Shown piece after piece: positions 25,573 through 34,052 of a DNA stretch of 64,000 nt (position 1 is the stretch's first letter; every line of letters begins with the position of its first letter). A program made the translations under genes and the position numbers. The stretch spans positions 62,001 to 126,000 of the forward strand of contig CBDIDH010000002.1 in NCBI GenBank assembly GCA_965277595.1. Reading direction: 5' to 3'. Origin of the DNA: CBDIDH01 sp965277595. GTDB taxonomy: Bacteria; Planctomycetota; Planctomycetia; Isosphaerales; Isosphaeraceae. The notes under the pieces are model-generated. The model was not told the origin of the DNA. It saw only the letters and a list, made by a program, of their open reading frames with translations, and made no database searches.

Positions 25573-26313
25573 ATGCGCGACGCGGACCCCGAACCCCTGA
25601 TCGACGATTTGCCCAGGAGCGCCCATACCCTGGTCATTTCCTATCTGGGAGTCCGGCGCGCCATTGGCGCCGTCGGATTGATCTTGCCCGTGCTGCTTGG
25701 TCCGGTGGGGTGGCTGGTTTTTGGTGTCGAGATTCAAGACAACATGAGCAGCTATTATCACACCCCGCTGCGTGACGTCTTCGTCGGCGCGCTGTGTACG
25801 ATCGGCGTTTTTCTTTTCTGCTACCGGGGTTATGACTGGATCGAACGCTGGACCGGGACCTTCGGATGCTTCTCCGCGCTGGGGATCGCTTTCTTTCCGA
25901 TCGACCCCGCCAGCGATCCGCTCCATCAAAGGTCCGTCGTCGGTTGGTTACACTCCCTCAGCGGAGGAGCTTTCTTCCTGACCCTCGCGTTTTATTCCCT
26001 CTATCATTTCCCCAGTTCCCGTTCTCGGGCCGGATCGCGCGAAGTGGCACCTCACGAAGCCGAGCGGAATTTTGTCTACCGCGCCAGCGGCGTCGTGATC
26101 ATGCTGAGCATGACCGCAATGGGTTGCTATCTCCTCCTTTTCCCGGACGACTGGAAACGCGTCTTCAACGACGACAACTTCCTCTTCTGGATGGAGTGGG
26201 TCGCCGTCTGGGCCTTCGCGGCCGCCTGGCTCACGAAGGGGCGCGCCATCCTCGCCGAGATCGCGGTTGACCTGCTCGCCTTGCCGATCCAACTGCTTCG
26301 CAAATCGGAGTAA
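25573..26313 (+). CDS. Multi-pass membrane protein of unknown function
   Basis: This 246-residue protein has about six hydrophobic spans: LILPVLLGPVGWLVFG, a YYHTPLRDVFVGAL segment, VFLFCYRGYDW and so on. It resembles in size and loop residues (SSYYHTPLRDVFVG, HSLSGGAFF) small conserved membrane proteins annotated DUF998-like, but I cannot confirm the family. The ATG at 25573 is preferred because the region before it is not hydrophobic or conserved-looking. Divergent from the ada-like gene. Confidence 0.78.
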   Translation: MRDADPEPLIDDLPRSAHTLVISYLGVRRAIGAVGLILPVLLGPVGWLVFGVEIQDNMSSYYHTPLRDVFVGALCTIGVFLFCYRGYDWIERWTGTFGCFSALGIAFFPIDPASDPLHQRSVVGWLHSLSGGAFFLTLAFYSLYHFPSSRSRAGSREVAPHEAERNFVYRASGVVIMLSMTAMGCYLLLFPDDWKRVFNDDNFLFWMEWVAVWAFAAAWLTKGRAILAEIAVDLLALPIQLLRKSE

Positions 26314-26418
26314 CAACCGGGCTGGACCGTCAACCTTCCGCCGCCCCCTCGTCCTGCGTGCACCGCCGTGAATGCGTGCCGGTTAAAATGTCCTTGGTGC
26401 TTGAAATCGATCGTAGGC

Positions 26419-27084
26419 TCACAACCCCGCCACGATCCGCCTTTGATAAACGTGGGCGTTTCCCGCCTTGCCCACCGCCTCCGCCGCGCCCGTTAACCGC
26501 AAGCAATAGGCGACCCTCCGCGCGAAATCGAGCGGCTTGCCCAGCGTTTCGGCCAGGTCCCGACTCGTGAACGTCCCGGCCGGCGGCTCGCCGATCAGGC
26601 TCCAAAGATCGGCGGCCTGACACAGCACGACACTCGACACTACCTCGCGCAGGCGACGATCGACGACCGCGTATCCCGGCCTACGTCTCCTGCCGACGCG
26701 GACCTCGTCCACCTCGACTCCCAGCACCTCGATTTGCAAGTTGGGATGCGGAAAGACCTGCAACACGCCCATCAAATCGTCGAAGACATCCGCCAAACTG
26801 CCTCGCTTCGGGCTCCGCCGCGTGGAGAGATCCTGGCCATCCGGTTTCTCCCGCCTCACGACCCGCCTGGCGACGACAACCGGCTTGACGACCCGGACCC
26901 TCAACTCCGGCAAGAACCTTCCGAGCTTCCCCCTGAGCGGCCCCAGCCGTCCCGACTGGACCTCGACCAGCACCCCATCGGCCGCGATGGCATCGATCCG
27001 ATACCCCCCCAGCCTCACCTCCTGAAGCCCCCCCGATTCCGGACCAAAGCGCGCTTTCAAATCACGATGCAGGCTGGTCTCCAC
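26419..27084 (-). CDS. Unrecognised protein with possible PD-(D/E)XK nuclease core
   Basis: This 221-residue soluble protein starts with GTG at 27084 after GGAG. Residues 25-50 read GGYRIDAIAADGVLVEVQSG, in which Asp31 and the Glu-Val-Gln at 41-43 fit the D-x(9)-ExQ core seen in some PD-(D/E)XK nucleases. A basic middle region (VVARRVVRREKPDGQ) and a C-terminal winged-helix-like block (FTSRDLAETLGKPLDFARRVAYCLRLTG) follow. I do not recognise the family; a DNA-processing role is a hypothesis from these two features. Confidence 0.72.
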   Translation of the reverse strand: METSLHRDLKARFGPESGGLQEVRLGGYRIDAIAADGVLVEVQSGRLGPLRGKLGRFLPELRVRVVKPVVVARRVVRREKPDGQDLSTRRSPKRGSLADVFDDLMGVLQVFPHPNLQIEVLGVEVDEVRVGRRRRPGYAVVDRRLREVVSSVVLCQAADLWSLIGEPPAGTFTSRDLAETLGKPLDFARRVAYCLRLTGAAEAVGKAGNAHVYQRRIVAGL

Positions 27085-27140
27085 GACGATGCTCCGACCT
27101 TTTCCAAAAAAGATTAGACAGAATACGATCGAGCGTAAAT

Positions 27141-27172
27141 CCTTTTTCCATAAATATTTACACAGAAAAAGG
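27141..27172. promoter_or_regulatory. Nested dyad in an AT-rich spacer
   Basis: CCTTTTTC and GAAAAAGG form an 8-bp inverted repeat that encloses the perfect palindrome TAAATATTTA (27151-27160). It lies between the pyrE stop and the next minus-strand start at 27084, so it could be an operator or a weak terminator. There is no T-run after the stem. Confidence 0.35.
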
Positions 27173-27230
27173 CGCTATGCCGCGTTTCCTCGAATCGTCG
27201 AAATTGCGTGTTCGTCTGTTAATCCCCCGG

Positions 27231-27809
27231 TCAGGCGAGCGGTTCCACCCCAAGGTCTTTGATGGTCACGATCGCGTGGAAGTCGAGCCCCTTGGCCGCG
27301 AAGGCGGCCCCGGCGCCTTCCAGTCGATCGAGAACCACGATGACCCGGGCCACCTTGCACCCCAGCGCCTCGGCCGCGGCAACGGCCTGAAGCGAGGAAC
27401 CGCCGGTCGTCGCCACGTCGTCGACGATCACCACCGTTTCGCCGGCCGCCACCGGACCCTCGACGAGTTGACCCGTGCCATGACCCTTTGCTTCCTTGCG
27501 GACCAAAAACCCTCGAAGGCCCGGCATCGCCCCGCCTCCGGCAACGGCGAGGGTCGCCCCGACGATTGGGTCGGCCCCCATCGTCAGGCCACCGACGGCG
27601 CTGACCTCGCGCAGATCCGCCATCAGTTTCAAAACCTCAGCGCCAATCAGGGCCGCCCCTTCAGCCGAGAGCGTGACCTTCCTGCCATCCACGTAATAGT
27701 GCGACGTCCGCCCGCTCGCCAGCGTGAACGTTCCCGTTCGCAAGGCATCCCGCTTCAAGAGGGCGATCAACCGCGCCCGATCGTCCGTTCCCCCCGTGCT
27801 CATCATCAC
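27231..27809 (-). CDS. pyrE: Orotate phosphoribosyltransferase
   Basis: This 192-residue enzyme of pyrimidine synthesis makes OMP from orotate and PRPP. It shows FTLASGRTSHYYVDGRK near the N-terminus, RKEAKGHGTG (flexible-loop Lys/His) and the PRPP-binding motif VVIVDDVATTGGSS. Three consecutive Met codons begin the frame; any may be used. It stands alone, without other pyr genes nearby. Confidence 0.96.
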   Translation of the reverse strand: MMMSTGGTDDRARLIALLKRDALRTGTFTLASGRTSHYYVDGRKVTLSAEGAALIGAEVLKLMADLREVSAVGGLTMGADPIVGATLAVAGGGAMPGLRGFLVRKEAKGHGTGQLVEGPVAAGETVVIVDDVATTGGSSLQAVAAAEALGCKVARVIVVLDRLEGAGAAFAAKGLDFHAIVTIKDLGVEPLA

Positions 27810-28169
27810 TCTCCAAATTCAGATTGGCCCGGTTGTTCGCATCCCGGCAGACACCCTAACAAACCTCAACCCCGGAAACCATTCGTCCCGCCTGCGCGGT
27901 CTTTCAGTGAGTTCAGATCATATTGAAATTGCGGAAATCGTTGACCTCGACGCCGCGAGAGGGAACCCATGTCTCAGAATTACCGGCTCGAAAAAACGTT
28001 CAGATCGTTCACGAGGATCGTTAGTCGCAATCCCCTATCTTCGCGTCAGTTGTGTCGAAGTATCGTATCTTTCAAAACTCTTTTTGAAAAAATACTTGGA
28101 CAATGCTTCCCTTCTCGTCACTCTGGCTTTAGGATAAAATCGTTCAAATCGATCATCCAGGACCCAGTC
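27810..28169. other. Gene-free divergent spacer between pyrE and the CarH-like gene
   Basis: This spacer of 360 bases is AT-richer than its surroundings and should hold both promoters. It contains the inverted repeat TTTCAAAA-N4-TTTTGAAA at 28070-28089, about 80 bases before the regulator's ATG. No small gene is supported. Confidence 0.6.
28070..28089. promoter_or_regulatory. Inverted repeat upstream of the CarH-like regulator (candidate operator)
   Basis: A perfect 8-bp dyad (TTTCAAAA/TTTTGAAA, 4-base spacer) lies in the spacer 5' of a MerR-type regulator gene. MerR-family proteins normally bind dyads in their own or nearby promoters, so autoregulation is plausible. Confidence 0.45.
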
Positions 28170-29129
28170 ATGACCGCCTCCGACCCACTCCTGAAGACGC
28201 AACAGGTCGCCGAGGCGTTCGGCGTGAGCGTCAGTTCGATCAAGAGGTGGGTTGACTCCGGCGTCCTTCAGGCGGCGCGGACGTCGGGCAAGCATCGTTT
28301 GATCGGCCTTTCCGAGGCCCTGCGGTTTGCCCGGTCGAAGGGCCTACCGATCTCCGCTCTGGAATCGTTCGGCGCTCCCAACATCCGCGCGGTTGGACCG
28401 ATCGACGATGACCTCCGCGATCGCTTGACCGAGTTGCTCCGCCTCGGCGACACCCGGCGGAGCAGGGGGCTGATCATCTCCGCCCACGAGTCGGCGGGAA
28501 GCGCCGTTCCGCTGGCCGATCACCTGATCCGCCCCGTGATGGCGCGGATCGGCCACGCCTGGGAAGTCGGCCAGTTAGACGTCTTTCAGGAACATATGGC
28601 CTCGCAGATCATCGCCTCCGCCCTGATGGAGTTGATCGAACGAGCCTCTCAGCCACAGGCCATTCGGGAGGCTCCCTTGGCGCTCGGCGCGACGCCACGG
28701 GGCGACCCCTATCTCCTGCCGCTCTTGCTCGGTGATCTCACGCTTCGCGAAGAGGGTTGGGACGTCCGCAACCTGGGCGTCAACCTCCCTTTGAAGTCGC
28801 TTGCCGCGGCGGTGACGACCTACCGCCCGGCCCTCGTCTTTCTCTCGGTGAACGTTGTCACGGACGCGGTTGCGTTTGTCCGCGATTATGAAACCTTTTT
28901 CGAGTCGGCCGCCGCGGTCGGCTCGGCGGTCGTCCTGGGAGGTCGGGCGCTCATTCCCGACCTCCGTACGCGCCTGGTTTACGCCAGCTTTGGCGATCGA
29001 ATGATTCACCTCGCCGAGTTTGCCCGTCGGATCAAACCCGCGTCAGGGATGAAGGGTGCCTTGCTCGATCAACCTGTTTCGTCGACCCTCGGAACCGGCC
29101 CGCTTATCGGCCAAGAGACGAAAGGCTAA
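28170..29129 (+). CDS. MerR-type HTH regulator with B12-binding-like domain (CarH/LitR-like)
   Basis: This 319-residue protein has an N-terminal MerR/excisionase HTH (QQVAEAFGVSVSSIKRWVDS), then a four-helix bundle carrying the Wx9EH signature of CarH photoreceptors (Trp131, Glu141-His142), then a Rossmann-like cobalamin-binding domain (LGVNLPLKSLAAAV, VVLGGRAL). In CarH the lower cobalt ligand is His in a GxxH segment; here the matching position reads G178-D-P-Y181, so Tyr replaces His. It may therefore have lost B12 binding or bind it differently. CarH-type proteins repress carotenoid or stress genes until light releases them. The sigma-70 gene starts 10 bases downstream, so the two probably share a transcript. 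Confidence 0.88.
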   Translation: MTASDPLLKTQQVAEAFGVSVSSIKRWVDSGVLQAARTSGKHRLIGLSEALRFARSKGLPISALESFGAPNIRAVGPIDDDLRDRLTELLRLGDTRRSRGLIISAHESAGSAVPLADHLIRPVMARIGHAWEVGQLDVFQEHMASQIIASALMELIERASQPQAIREAPLALGATPRGDPYLLPLLLGDLTLREEGWDVRNLGVNLPLKSLAAAVTTYRPALVFLSVNVVTDAVAFVRDYETFFESAAAVGSAVVLGGRALIPDLRTRLVYASFGDRMIHLAEFARRIKPASGMKGALLDQPVSSTLGTGPLIGQETKG

Positions 29130-29139
29130 GGGATTGAAG

Positions 29140-30123
29140 ATGCACGCAACACGCCCACGCGGAGATATCGACGGATTTGCCTCTCTCGACAGCGCCACGA
29201 CGCGCGTTCTCGGCACGCTTGAGGAACGCGAACTCCTTCGCGCCCTGAACGACTGCAAGAAAAAGCTTTCCGAGGCCCTCGGACGGATCAAAAAGGCCGA
29301 TCTTCCCGAGCACACCGACGACCCGCAAACCCTCGCCCAGTACATCGCCTCGTTTTACGCGGGCGACGGCCCGACCGGCGTCCGCCTTGGCGCCGTGTTT
29401 CGACGCTACAGCGAGATTCGCGGCAAACTTGCCCTGGCGAACATGCGACTGGTTGCTCACATCGCCAAGCGTTTTCGCGACCGCGGCATTTCCTACTCCG
29501 ACCTGCTTCAGGAAGGTTTTTGCGGGCTTCTCGAAGCGATCGACCGGTTCGACATGACCCACGAGACCAAGTTGGCGACCTACGCGACCTGGTGGATTCG
29601 ACAGTCAATGCAACGCGCCGTGGCCTCCGGGGCGTATCCGGTCCGTCTCAGCCCTCGCCATCTTCGCCAGCTTGCCCAGAGTCAGGACGAGATCGACCTG
29701 GGAACTCCTCATGTCGCGCCGACGTCAAATCCAGGAAGTCGGACCTCCGAGCCTTCTCTGGAGATGATTCACCGCATCCACACCGCGACCCGGCCGACGA
29801 TCTCGCTCGACGCAACCTTTGACTCGGAAACGAATTTCAGCCTCCTGCACACGATGAGCGATCCCGAAGGCGACCGGACCGACGACGTTGATCGCGACGA
29901 GACGATCACCCGGCTCTTGCAGGTCCTTCGCCCTCGCGAGCAAGAGGTTGTCAGCCTCCGCTATGGTCTCGGCGGTCGACCGAAGCTTTCGCTCAGCCAG
30001 GTTGGCAAGGTTCTCGGCGTTTCCAAGGAGCGCGTCCGCCAGATTCAGGACCGCGCCCTCGAAAAACTCCGCGCCGAGGCCGACACCAGCCACGTCGGCG
30101 ACCTCTTGCTTTCAGGTGTCTAA
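29140..30123 (+). CDS. Sigma-70 family RNA polymerase sigma factor (RpoD-like, alternative)
   Basis: This 327-residue group 2/3 sigma factor has region 2 (ANMRLVAHIAKRFRDRGISY, DLLQEGFCGLLEAIDRFD, then YATWWIRQSMQRAV) and region 4 (LRPREQEVVSLRYGLGG, LSLSQVGKVLGVSKERVRQI). Region 1.1 is lacking and it is far shorter than the primary sigma factor, so it is an alternative factor. The start follows GGGATTGAAG; the open frame upstream overlaps the CarH-like gene and is not conserved. The adjacent regulator is its likely controller. Confidence 0.93.
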   Translation: MHATRPRGDIDGFASLDSATTRVLGTLEERELLRALNDCKKKLSEALGRIKKADLPEHTDDPQTLAQYIASFYAGDGPTGVRLGAVFRRYSEIRGKLALANMRLVAHIAKRFRDRGISYSDLLQEGFCGLLEAIDRFDMTHETKLATYATWWIRQSMQRAVASGAYPVRLSPRHLRQLAQSQDEIDLGTPHVAPTSNPGSRTSEPSLEMIHRIHTATRPTISLDATFDSETNFSLLHTMSDPEGDRTDDVDRDETITRLLQVLRPREQEVVSLRYGLGGRPKLSLSQVGKVLGVSKERVRQIQDRALEKLRAEADTSHVGDLLLSGV

Positions 30124-30143
30124 AATTTCAGTATCTTGACCAG

Positions 30144-30162
30144 AGGGCGCGGTTCGCGCCCT
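30144..30162 (+). terminator. Hairpin downstream of the sigma factor gene
   Basis: AGGGCGCG and CGCGCCCT form an 8-bp perfect stem with a GTT loop, 20 bases after the stop. There is no T-run, so intrinsic termination is uncertain; it may be only a stabilising hairpin. Confidence 0.4.
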
Positions 30163-30267
30163 TGACGGGCAAGGCAGTGATCCTCTAAACTTGAGGACCA
30201 TGGATCTGCGCGCAATGCCATGACCTGACGATGTCTCCGAGGTTTGCTGAACAGTTCGGAGCTCAAG

Positions 30268-30516
30268 ATGCTCGCTCCTCGGGTGGTTCTCGATTTCGTG
30301 ACGGCCGAGCCATTCCGACCCTTTCGTATGTTCATGGCGAGTGGTCGGAGGTTCGATGTTGGCCATCCGGAGATGATCCGGGTTGGCCGGTCGTCCGTCA
30401 CCGTCTATCGAAAACCGGAGGGGGACGCTTCCACATCGGAACGCTGGCAGGAGGTTTCCCTGATGCTCCTTGAATCGATCGAACCTCAGATGTCCCCCAC
30501 TCATCAGGCGGGCTGA
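30268..30516 (+). CDS. Small conserved-pattern protein, paralogue 1
   Basis: This protein of about 82 residues has the ATG at 30268 preceded by GGAG; a TTG 24 bases upstream is less likely. It shares with the next gene the pattern V-x-AEPFRPFR-x2-MASGR-x-FDV-x-HPEMI-x-V, and both end in VSLMLxES plus a variable tail. The pair is a tandem duplication. The compact beta-rich pattern could be an RNA- or protein-binding fold, but I cannot assign a function. Confidence 0.78.
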   Translation: MLAPRVVLDFVTAEPFRPFRMFMASGRRFDVGHPEMIRVGRSSVTVYRKPEGDASTSERWQEVSLMLLESIEPQMSPTHQAG

Positions 30517-30620
30517 TGGTCTTCTGACAGGAAAAGAATAAAAAATCAAGAAGTTGAAGTATCGTTTCCGTTTATCATCGTGAGAGTTGTCCAAGTCTGA
30601 AATGTCCGGAGTGAATGGAC

Positions 30621-30860
30621 ATGCTGCCTCCGGCGTCGATCTTGACCTACGTGAGAGCCGAACCCTTTCGCCCTTTCCGTATTCATATGGCGAGTGGACG
30701 AACATTCGACGTTCGGCATCCCGAGATGATCAAGGTTCTGAAGAGTTACGCCATCGTCTTCAAAGCCGACGGCGACAATACCGACCTGCCGGAGGAGCAC
30801 GAGAGCGTCTCTTTGATGCTCGCCGAATCTGTATTTCACCTCGAAGCCCTTGCCCGCTGA
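30621..30860 (+). CDS. Small conserved-pattern protein, paralogue 2
   Basis: This protein of about 79 residues is alignable end to end with its upstream neighbour (YVRAEPFRPFRIHMASGR, FDVRHPEMIKV, VSLMLAESVF). The second ATG (30621) aligns with the start of paralogue 1; an ATG six bases upstream is also possible. It ends 7 bases before the rimO ATG, so it may be co-transcribed with rimO. Function unknown. Confidence 0.78.
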   Translation: MLPPASILTYVRAEPFRPFRIHMASGRTFDVRHPEMIKVLKSYAIVFKADGDNTDLPEEHESVSLMLAESVFHLEALAR

Positions 30861-30867
30861 ACAACTC

Positions 30868-32295
30868 ATGAACGAATCCCCGAAGCCGAAAGCCACATTC
30901 TCCTTCGTCAGCCTCGGTTGCCCCAAGAACCTTGTTGACTCGGAACGCATGCTCGGCCTGCTCGCCTCGGACGGGTACATTCTCGTTCCCGACGCGGAAA
31001 AGGCCGACCTGGTGATTATCAATACGTGCGGCTTCATCGATGCCGCGCGGCAGGAATCGCTGAGCGTGATCCGCGAGATGCTCGATCGCAAGAAGGCGGG
31101 GGCGATCAAGGGGGTCGTCGTCGCCGGTTGCCTGGCCGAGCGGCAAAAAGAGATGCTGCTCGAAGAGGTTCCCGAGGTCGACCAGATAGTCGGCGTCTTC
31201 GGCCGCGAGGAAATCGCTCGGGTGGCCGACCGGATCATGGGCGACCTCCACGAACAGCGGAGCCTTTTTCGCCCCGCCCCCATCCAGGCGCAGGACGATC
31301 GCGCCCGGCTTCGGATTACCCCCAGACACCTCGCCTATCTCAAGGTTTCGGAAGGGTGCGACCGCCTTTGCACCTTCTGCGCCATTCCTTACATGCGTGG
31401 CAAGCATGTCACGAAGCCGATCGAAAAGGTCGTTGAGGAAGCCCGCGAGCTCGCCGCCGATGGTGTTCGTGAGCTGAACCTCGTCGCCCAGGACATGACC
31501 TATTACGGCGTCGACCTTTACGGCCGCCCTCGCCTCGCCGACCTGATCCGCGAACTCGATCAGGTCGAGGGAATTGACTGGATTCGCATCCTCTATAATT
31601 ACCCAAATTATTTCACTGACGAGCTTTACGACGCCCTCGGCTCCGCGAAAAAAGTCATCCCGTATCTTGACATGCCGCTCCAGCACATCAACGATCGCAT
31701 GCTCAAGGTGATGAATCGGCGCCACACCCGCTCGGAAACCGAGGCGATCATCAACCGACTCCGAGCGACGATGCCCGGCCTTGTCCTTCGAACGACCTTC
31801 ATCGTCGGTTTCCCCGGCGAGACCGACGCCGAATTCGAGGAACTGCTTGACTACGTTCAGGAATCGAAGTTTGAGCGCCTCGGCGTCTTCCCGTACTCGT
31901 TCGAACCCGATACCCCCGCGGCCAAACTCTCCGACCAGATCGCCGACGACGTGAAAACCCAACGTCGCGACCGCGTCATGGCCGCGCAGCAGCCGATTGC
32001 CTTCGCCTTCAACGCCAGCCTCGTCGGCCGCGAGCTGGACGTCCTGATCGACGCCCCGGCGCCCGACCCGAAGTCGGTCTGGGTTGGTCGGACCTTCGCC
32101 GACGCACCCGACGTCGATGGCCTCACCTTCGTGCAGGGTAAGGGTTTACAACCAGGAGACATCGTGACCTGCCAGATCATCGCGTCCGAAGGTTACGACA
32201 CGATCGCCCGCGCGGGGGCTCAGCCGCCGCAGTCGCGCAAGGCCCGGCCTAAGGCGCGCAAGAAGCCGACCTCTCCGTTCACGATTCTCGGCTGA
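30868..32295 (+). CDS. rimO: Ribosomal protein S12 methylthiotransferase
   Basis: This 475-residue radical-SAM enzyme adds a methylthio group to the conserved aspartate of ribosomal protein S12. The N-terminal UPF0004 domain has three cluster Cys (18 in SLGCPKN, 54 in INTCGF, 88 in VAGCLAER). The radical-SAM motif is C164-DRL-C168-TF-C171, and a TRAM domain closes the protein. FVSLGCPKNLVDSE distinguishes RimO from MiaB. A basic tail (RKARPKARKKP) is a local addition. A TTG upstream would overlap the previous gene; the ATG is preferred. Confidence 0.96.
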   Translation: MNESPKPKATFSFVSLGCPKNLVDSERMLGLLASDGYILVPDAEKADLVIINTCGFIDAARQESLSVIREMLDRKKAGAIKGVVVAGCLAERQKEMLLEEVPEVDQIVGVFGREEIARVADRIMGDLHEQRSLFRPAPIQAQDDRARLRITPRHLAYLKVSEGCDRLCTFCAIPYMRGKHVTKPIEKVVEEARELAADGVRELNLVAQDMTYYGVDLYGRPRLADLIRELDQVEGIDWIRILYNYPNYFTDELYDALGSAKKVIPYLDMPLQHINDRMLKVMNRRHTRSETEAIINRLRATMPGLVLRTTFIVGFPGETDAEFEELLDYVQESKFERLGVFPYSFEPDTPAAKLSDQIADDVKTQRRDRVMAAQQPIAFAFNASLVGRELDVLIDAPAPDPKSVWVGRTFADAPDVDGLTFVQGKGLQPGDIVTCQIIASEGYDTIARAGAQPPQSRKARPKARKKPTSPFTILG

Positions 32296-32402
32296 TGGAC
32301 GGCGTCGCGGGGGGTGGTACAATCCCGGTCCGAACGGGCGACCGAGACGCGCGGGCCAAGGCCCCGCCCCACCCCGAGCCTTCGAAAGCGAGCGTGGCCT
32401 GT

Positions 32403-32996
32403 ATGGCCCTCCCCCCGGCCCAGCCCCCCTTCTGGAACGTCCCCAATACCCTGACCCTCGCCCGGCTCGGCCTGGCGATCGTCGTCTTTGCCCTGATCGC
32501 CTATTCTCAATATTTCGCCGCGCTTGCCGTCTTCGGACTCGCCGCGCTGACCGATGCGCTCGACGGCTATCTCGCTCGCCTCCTCGACCAGGCGACGCCG
32601 ATCGGCCGCCAGCTTGACCCGCTCGTGGACAAGGTGATTGTCGCCGGCGCCTTCGTCTATCTGCTCACGGTTCGCGACCGGTCCACCGGCCTGCAACCCT
32701 GGATGGTCACCACGATCATCACCCGCGAGCTTTTAATTCAGGGCCTTCGGTCTCACCTTGAAGGCAAAGGCCAGGCTTTCGGAGCCCAGATGGCGGGCAA
32801 GGTCAAGACGACCTTTCAATGCCTCTCGATCTCGGCCATCCTTTACGTCCTCTCGGTGAATGATCCCCCCGCCTGGATGACGATCGGCCGTGATCTCACG
32901 ACCTGGACCGCCGTCGCCCTGACTCTTTACAGCGGCATCGCTTACGTCTTCGCCGCCGCTCCGTCGCTCAAGGGGCAAGTCGCCGGCCCGCTCTGA
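32403..32996 (+). CDS. pgsA: CDP-diacylglycerol-glycerol-3-phosphate 3-phosphatidyltransferase
   Basis: This 197-residue inner-membrane enzyme carries out the committed step of phosphatidylglycerol synthesis. The CDP-alcohol phosphotransferase motif is complete: D51-x2-D54-G-x2-AR, G68, D72-x3-D76. It has about four to five hydrophobic spans. Other family members (phosphatidylserine or cardiolipin synthases) share the motif, so the exact acceptor is inferred from length and N-terminus (WNVPNTLTLARL). Confidence 0.93.
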   Translation: MALPPAQPPFWNVPNTLTLARLGLAIVVFALIAYSQYFAALAVFGLAALTDALDGYLARLLDQATPIGRQLDPLVDKVIVAGAFVYLLTVRDRSTGLQPWMVTTIITRELLIQGLRSHLEGKGQAFGAQMAGKVKTTFQCLSISAILYVLSVNDPPAWMTIGRDLTTWTAVALTLYSGIAYVFAAAPSLKGQVAGPL

Positions 32997-33038
32997 AATC
33001 TCCCTGTTATCGTTTCCCCGCCGAGAGACAACAACGAC

Positions 33039-34052
33039 ATGGCCTGGCTCGAATCTCTCATCCTCGGCGCGGTGCAGGGAGTGACCGAGTTTCTCCCCGT
33101 TTCGAGTGACGGTCACCTCAAGATCACCCAGGAAGCCTTTGCCTATCTGACCGGCACGCCGCGATCGGTTGACGACGACCTCTTCTTCGACGTGATGCTC
33201 CACGTCGGCACCCTCACCGCGATCTTGATCTACTACCGGGCCGTCGGCCTCACCGCCTGGAAAGGGCTGCGTGATATCGACGATGTCCCGTCCCCTTACA
33301 AGCGTCCGGCCGTGATTCGCACATGTTTGCTCGCCGCGGTCGCCACGACCCCCTTGATCCCGCTCGCCCTCTTTTTCATGAAATGGATCAAGAAGGCGTT
33401 CGAGGGGACGACCGCCACGGGCATCGGTTTTTTGATCACCGCCGCGGCGCTTCTCGTCACGACCTGGCTCCAGCGTCGCGATGAAGCGGGCAAGGGGCCT
33501 CGCGAAACCAGCTATCTCGACGCCTTCCTGATCGGTCTCGCCCAGATGTTCGCCCCCTTGCCGGGCGTAAGCCGGAGCGGCCTCACCGTCGCCGCGGCCC
33601 TTGCCCTGGGCCTGAACCGCTCCTGGGCGGTCGGTTTCAGTCTCCTCATCGCCGTTCCCGCGATCCTCGGCGCGGCCCTGAAGGAACTGAAGGACGTCAA
33701 CCCCGCGACGCTCACCGGCGACCGCGTCTCCCAGACCCTCGCCGCGACGATCCTTGCCGGACTCGTAGGCTTTGCCGCGATTATCTGGCTCATCAAGGTT
33801 GTGCGATCGGGCAAGCTTTGGTATTTTTCTGTATACCTGGCCGTCCTCGGTCTGGCCGTTCTCGGAATTTCGGCGGTCCGGCCCGAGCCAACGTCAAACA
33901 CGCCGGGAGTGTCGCCTCATGCCCGCCTTGAAGACGCTGGAAACCGGACCATTCGGGGCGGCCGTTCGCGACCGGATCTTGAGCAAGGAACGCCCCGATC
34001 CGACCGACCTCTGGCTCGTGCCGACACCTCTGGCGCGTCTCCAGGTTCGTGA
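33039..34052 (+). CDS. uppP: Undecaprenyl-diphosphatase with non-native C-terminal tail
   Basis: This integral membrane phosphatase recycles undecaprenyl pyrophosphate for peptidoglycan synthesis. It shows the (E/Q)GxTEFLPVSSDGHL motif near residue 14 and PGVSRSG with the catalytic Arg/Ser region, plus about eight spans. The recognisable protein ends near residue 285 (LGISAVRPEP). The frame continues for about 50 hydrophilic residues that are read across the start of addB, overlapping it by 134 bases. The tail probably arose by loss of an earlier stop. Confidence 0.94.
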   Translation: MAWLESLILGAVQGVTEFLPVSSDGHLKITQEAFAYLTGTPRSVDDDLFFDVMLHVGTLTAILIYYRAVGLTAWKGLRDIDDVPSPYKRPAVIRTCLLAAVATTPLIPLALFFMKWIKKAFEGTTATGIGFLITAAALLVTTWLQRRDEAGKGPRETSYLDAFLIGLAQMFAPLPGVSRSGLTVAAALALGLNRSWAVGFSLLIAVPAILGAALKELKDVNPATLTGDRVSQTLAATILAGLVGFAAIIWLIKVVRSGKLWYFSVYLAVLGLAVLGISAVRPEPTSNTPGVSPHARLEDAGNRTIRGGRSRPDLEQGTPRSDRPLARADTSGASPGS

